DNA from: Clostridia bacterium | Lineage (GTDB): Bacteria > Bacillota > Clostridia > Christensenellales > Aristaeellaceae | Length of the DNA: 6,903 bases | NCBI GenBank assembly: GCA_017471125.1 | Contig: JAFUWR010000263.1 | Location: 1-6,903 of the forward strand | Reading direction: 5' to 3' | Shown: positions 1 through 6,000 of the stretch, piece after piece | Numbering within the stretch: the stretch's first letter is position 1 | Layout: each line of letters opens with the position of its first letter | The notes under the pieces: model-generated | Seen by the model: only the letters and a program-made list of their open reading frames with translations | What the model was told of the DNA's origin: nothing | The model's database searches: none | Position numbers and translations under genes: made by a program

Positions 1-1
1 C

Positions 2-3000
2 ACGAAGGACGTGACCCTGGACCTGAACGGCTACACCGTGGACCGCAACCTGACGAAGAAGGCTTCTGACGGCAGCGTGATCTACGTCACCGGCGGCAAG
101 CTGACCGTCACCGATACCAGCAGAGATAAGGCCGGCAGGATCACCGGCGGCTATTCCGAAAGCGGCGGCGGCATTCGGGTGTACGGCGGCGACCTGGTGC
201 TGGAGGCCGGCCACATCACCGGCAACCAGGTCAGCACCTCCGGCGGCGGCGTGCACATCGCCCGGGGCACGTTTACCATGAACGGCGGCAGCATCGAGGG
301 TAACAGAGCCGACAGCAAGGGCGGCGGCGTCAATGTCTACGCCTATGCCTATGACAGCGCGTTTATCCAGAACGGCGGCAGCGTCACCGACAATACCGCA
401 AAGCACGGCGGGGGCGTGTACGAGTTCCAGAATCCGTTCGAGAGCAAGTATCGGGGCAGCTATACCCTGAACGGCGGCAGCGTTTCGGGCAATCACGCGA
501 CCTCCAACGGCGGCGGCGTCTATGTGGAGGGGGCGGCGTTTACCCTCAACGGCGGTGGCATCGTGAACAACGCGGCCCAGTACGGCGGCGGCCTGTATGT
601 CATGGCGAAGGACGAGGCCGTCGCGCTGAAGGGCGGCTCGATCACCGGCAACACGGCCGACCAGAAGGGCAGCGGCGTCTACCATTCCAGCGGCATCCTG
701 CGCCTGGCCGGAGGCCCCGTGACCGTGGCGGACAACACGGGCGACGATCTCTACATATTCAATGAACTGAACACCGCCCTGGCGGTGGAGGGCACGCTGA
801 ACGGCGCGTCCAATATCCGCGTGTCCGTGGAGCACGCGCCCTCCGAGGATACCCCGAAGGTGATCGGAACGGCGGACACCGACTGCTCCGCATGCTTCAC
901 CAGCGCGGACGAAAGCTATGTGGTCACCTGGCGGAACGGTCAGGTGCTGCTGGCGACGCCGGAAGCGGCGAAAAGCCCCTGGACGCGGTTGCAGGAGGCG
1001 CTGAACGCGGGCGGCACGGTGAAGCTCACCGAGGATGTGACCGCCGAGGCAGGGGAGACCATCCTGATCGTGGGCGCGGGCGCGAAGGTCACGCTGGACC
1101 TGAACGGCCACACCATCGACCGCGGCCTCAAGGAGCCCGTCGAGGACGGCGGCGTGCTGCGGGTCACCGGCGGCGCAACGCTGACCGTCACCGACTCCAG
1201 CGCGGCGCAGACCGGCAGGATCACCGGCGGCAACACCACCGGCAGCGGCGGCGGCATCCATATCCGCGGCGGCGCTGTGACCATGTCGTCGGCCAGCGTC
1301 ACCGGCAACGCGGCCAAGGTCAACGGCGGCGGCGTCTATGTGGAGAACGGCCTGTTCTACGCCTCGGACGTCCGCGTCACCGGGAACACGGCCCAGGGCT
1401 GTGGCGGCGGCGTGTATCTCGGCAACGGCACGCTCATGCTGTACAGCGACCAGATGGAGATGGAGGACGAGACCCTGATCCTGCCGGGCGCGGCCATCAC
1501 CGGCAACGAGGCGGCGCAGGGCGGCGGCGTCTACATGGCGGGCGGCGCGTTCAACGTGTCCGGCATCCCCACCGTGAAGGACAACGCGGGCGGCAACATC
1601 TACCTGCCGAAGGGCAAGGCGCTGACCGTGGACCGGGCGCTGGAGGCGGGCGCGGCGCTGGCCGTGACCATGGCCGAGCCCGGCGCGTTCACCAGCGGCC
1701 TGAAGAACTATCGGACCCGCTACGAGCAAAAGGGCATCGACCCCGCGGCGTTCTTCGCCTCGGACGACGCGACGCTGGCCGTCGGCCTGAACGCTGACAA
1801 TGAGGCGACGCTGCACCGCCACGTCCCCGGGGAGACGCCCGAGTGGACCTGGACGGAGGACTATACCGCCGCCACCGCCGCCATGAAGTGCGCGGAGTGC
1901 GGCGAGGCGTTCTGGACCGAGACCGCCACAGTGACCGGCCCCGCCTACGACGAGGCGCAGAAGAAGTTCGTGCTCACCGCCACGGCGGCGCACGCGGACA
2001 AGACCTACACCGATACGCGGGCGTTCGAGGCCGTCCACAACGAGGAAAAGGCCCCCGAGATCGACGAGACCGGCACCTACCATTCCGGCATTATAGAGTG
2101 CTATTCGGTGACGATGGGCACGCGGACCCTGTACTTCGCGGCGCAGGACGGCAAGCCCGGCGAGCCGCTGGAGGACGGCGCGTGGAAGCTGGACTGGTTC
2201 GAGTTCGACGCCGAGGCCCAGGCCATCGTGCGGTACACCGGCGGCTACGGCGAGGGGACGACCGCCGTCGAGCTGCCGAGCCACATCGTCGACCCCGAAA
2301 ATGAAGAGAAGAAGATCGAGCTGACCCAGCTGGGCGGCGGCGATCAGCGCTTCCTGGACATGCAGGCGGCGGCGGGCGGCGCGGTGACGGTCACCGACCG
2401 GGGCAGCATCGCCTACATCGCCCCCGGCGCGTTCGACAGCCACAAAAACGTGACCCTCGCGCTGACCGGCGATCAGGCGATCACCGTGGCCGAGGACGCC
2501 TTTGACACCGCCGAAGACGTGACCCTCCGGGTGAACCACGCCTCCGGGCTGACGGCGGGCGACTGCGACGACGTGACCGGCGTCTATACGGTGGAGCTGG
2601 CGGACGCCCACACCTATAAAGCCGAGGCCGTCTTTGCCGACGACTACGCCACGGCCCAGATCGTGCTGACCTGCGCCTGCGGGGAGACCCATACCTTCGA
2701 CGCGAAGGAAATAACCCGGACCGAGGATATGACCACCCACCGCTTCGCCTTCACCGCGACGGGGGAATACGAGGGCGCGGCCTACACCGCGGAAATTAAA
2801 GATGTCGAGAGCTTCAAGGTCACCGTGAACGCCAACGACGGCCAGGGCGACCAGGAGTGCTACGTGCCCAAGGCCCAGGGCAAGGCCTACGCCATGTTCG
2901 CCGCGTCGGCGGAGTGGCTGGCCGGCCTGGTGCCGCCCCTGGCCGCGGACATCGACGAGCTGTCCGCCGACGGCATGCGCTATCCCGGCGGGCAGACGGT

Positions 3001-6000
3001 GAAGATCGAAAAGGACACCGAGTTCACCGCGAAGTGGAAGTCCATCTGGGCCAAGGTCGACGCGGCGCTGGGCGAGGGCAAGTCCGTCAAGCTGTACAGC
3101 GACATCGCCCCGGCGGAGGGGGATGTCTATCTCCACGTGCCCGCGGGCGTCTCCGCGGCGCTGGACATGGACGGCCACACCGTGGACCGCAGGCTGACCC
3201 AGGCCATCGCGCGGGGCTACGTCATCCTGGTGGACGGCACTTTGACGCTTAAGAACGGCACCGTCACCGGCGGCGACAACACCGGCAATGGCGGCGGCGT
3301 GTTCGTCAACAGCGCGGGCAGGCTGGAGGCCACCGGCGGCGTCCACGTCTACAAGAACCTGTCCGGGCAGAACGGCGGCGGCGTGTACATCGCCGAGGGC
3401 GGCGCGATCAGCGTGGACGGCGGCTCCATCACCTACAACCAGGCCCAGGCCAAGGGCGGCGCCCTGTACATCGGCGGCGACGCCGAGGTCGCCATCGACG
3501 ACCAGGAGACCCCGGAGAACGCCATGAAGCCGCTGAACGCCGGGCCGGTCCCGGCCTCGGCCTACATGCGTTCCTGCCAGATCGCGCGGAACATCGCCGA
3601 AAATGGCGGCGGCTTCTACGTGGATCACGGGCAGATCTCCATGGACAGCGGCTTCGAGTGCATCAACAACACCGACCAGTCCGGCAAGTACAACAACATC
3701 GACGTGGATCCCAAGCAGTCCGATCCCTTCAAGCTCCCGGAAAACCCCGTGGCCGACCTCATCAAGCTGGGCGTCCCGGGCAGCCTGGCCGGCGGCGCGG
3801 GCGGCACGTCCTGGCTGAGCTGGCTGTTCGGGGCCATCGCCGGCACGGCGGCCATCGGCGGCGGGATCGCGGTCATGCTCTACGACGACCACAAGGAGAA
3901 GGACTCGGAGGGCGAGGAATACAGCGACCAGGGCAAGGATTGCAAGCATCCCCGGTGGTCCACCCGCACCTTCTGGGAGGAAAGCCACTATTCTAATGTG
4001 CAGGAGTTCCGCACCTGCACCGTCTGCGGCCTGATGGTGAAAAACACGCTGACCCCCACCAACAAGGTGATCGACGGCGACGTGACCGAATACACCGTGA
4101 CCCGCACCGACGGCCAGCAGGAGAAGCGCCAGGTGCCGCCCTACACCGCCATACTCGACGCGAGCATGCCCGGCGGGGCGGAGCTGCCCTCCGGCTTCGA
4201 GGGCACCCAGATCAAGACCATCCCCCACAAGAAGGGCGAGGGCGGGCGGCTGGCCCTGCCCGAGACCATCTGGTTCGAGGTGGACGGCCTGATCTTCGAG
4301 GGCTGGCTGGTGGGCGACAGCATCGTCACCGGCGTGGACTTCCCCGCCGACACCCAGGAAAAGACCCGGGTGCGCATCCGCTGGAAGCTGCCCGTGAAAT
4401 ATGAAGCGGGCGTCACCGCGGCGGAGGACCCGAGCCTCAAGGGCGCGGACCCCCAGAGCCCGAACCCCTCCTGGGTGACCCCGGGCTCCACCCATGTGGT
4501 CCGCGAAAACACCTGGAGCCGGGACGACTACGACTTCAACGGCTGGGAGGTCTCCAGCGGCTTCAGCCTCGTCTGGGACGGCAAGAAGCTCTCGCTGGAG
4601 TACAGCTTCGGCGACGCCGAGGGCGTCGGGGCCGGCACGCCCCTGGTGATCCTCGTGCCCACCGTGCTCCGCGCCAAGTGGATCTCCAAGTGGAAGAAGC
4701 TGGACAACGAACTGAACGCGGCCAGGGAGGGCTCCGAGGTCTCCATGAAGGAGAACGTCACGGGCACCCGGGACGACGTGACCATGATACTGACCTCCGA
4801 CAGCACCCTCGACATGCGCGGCTTCACCCTGGACGCCAACGGCGGCAAGCCCAACGCGGTCCTGAACGTGTTCGACGTGTCCAATAAAATCACTGTCAGG
4901 GGCGCGGGTACCATCAAGAACGGCAAGAACCTCAAGGGCGGCGCGGTGGTCGTGCTGCCCAAGGGCACCTTCAAGCTGGAGGACGCCACCATCACCGACA
5001 ACGTGGCCGAGGCCATCGACGGCCAGGCCGACGGCGGCGCGGTGTACGTCAGCGGGGAGGCTACCTTTGAAATGACCGGCGGCACCCTCAAGAACAACCG
5101 GGCCGCCAACCACGGCGGCGCGGTGGTCGTCGCCAAGGACGGCAGCTTCAAGATGACCGGCGGCGAGATCAGCGGCAACAAGGTGACCGCCGACAAGGAC
5201 GCCCAGGGCGGCGGCGTGTACGTCGAAGGCTCCTTCAAGGTGTCCGGCAAGGTGGTCGTCAAGGACAACACCGCCCCCAAGGCGGGCGAGGAGGACGAGG
5301 AAAAGAAGGACAAGCCCTCCAACGTGTACCTCACCAAGGGCGCGGTGATCGAGGTCGTCGACAAGCTGGACGAAAAGGCCGAGCTCCACGTCACCATGGC
5401 GGAGCCGGGCGTGATCACCAAGGGCCTGAACGCCAAGGACGAGGACGAAACCAAGCGCCGCGGCGTGGCGGAGAACTTCGTCAGCGACGACGAGGACTAC
5501 CGGGTCGTCATCAACGACGACGGCGAGGCCGAGCTTACGCGGAAGTTCAAGATCACTGTGAAGGACGGCATCGAGCACGGCAAGGTGGAGCCCTCCCAGG
5601 AGACCGCCTGGGCGGACGAGGTCATCACCCTGACCGTGAAGCCGGACGACGGCTATAATATGAAGGAGGACAGCCTCAAGGGCACCTACAAGGTAAAGGA
5701 GGACGGCCAGGAGGTCGAAAAGACCGTGGAGCTGGAGATGATGACCGACTCCGAGGAGCAGAAATACCGCTTCACCATGCCCGCGGCGGACGTGGAGGTC
5801 TCCGTGGAATTCGAGCAGATAAAGCCCGCGTTCAAGAGCCACTCCCTGCTGCTCAACGGCGAGATCGGCGTCAACTTCTTCATGGAGCTGCCGGCGCTCG
5901 AGGGCGTGGACTACGAGAAGTCCTACATGGAGTTCACCGTCAAGAGCAAGGACGGACCCAAGACCGTCGCCCGCTATGACGCCGAATTCAAGGACACCCG

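Noticed and set aside
11..13. GTG at 11 as the true start of the giant gene
   Set aside because: The open frame extends to the window edge, the upstream codons continue a motif conserved in helix B, and no signal peptide follows.
160..620. Regularly spaced GGCGGCGGC words, resembling a direct-repeat array
   Set aside because: Spacing varies in whole codons and the words encode the Gly-Gly-Gly of beta-helix rungs. This is a coding repeat, not CRISPR or a replication iteron.
892..1797. A 301-codon + strand frame inside helix B
   Set aside because: It is an alternate-frame shadow. The Arg/Gly/His-rich product has no fold-like pattern, while the overlapping frame encodes recognisable rungs.
3734..3748. 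L-P-E-N-P before a hydrophobic segment, resembling a sortase signal
   Set aside because: It lacks the T-G of LPxTG, lies about 20 residues ahead of the hydrophobic stretch, and is in mid-protein with over 900 residues following.
4528..5454. A 308-codon open frame on the minus strand
   Set aside because: It is the antisense shadow of GC-rich beta-helix codons. Its protein is a Ser/Pro/Thr/Leu-rich string without domains, and the + strand frame here has clear domain motifs.
5654..5659. TATAAT followed by ATG, resembling an internal promoter and start
   Set aside because: It encodes the conserved D-G-Y-N part of the 'PDxGY' motif, and I see no -35 partner at the right distance.
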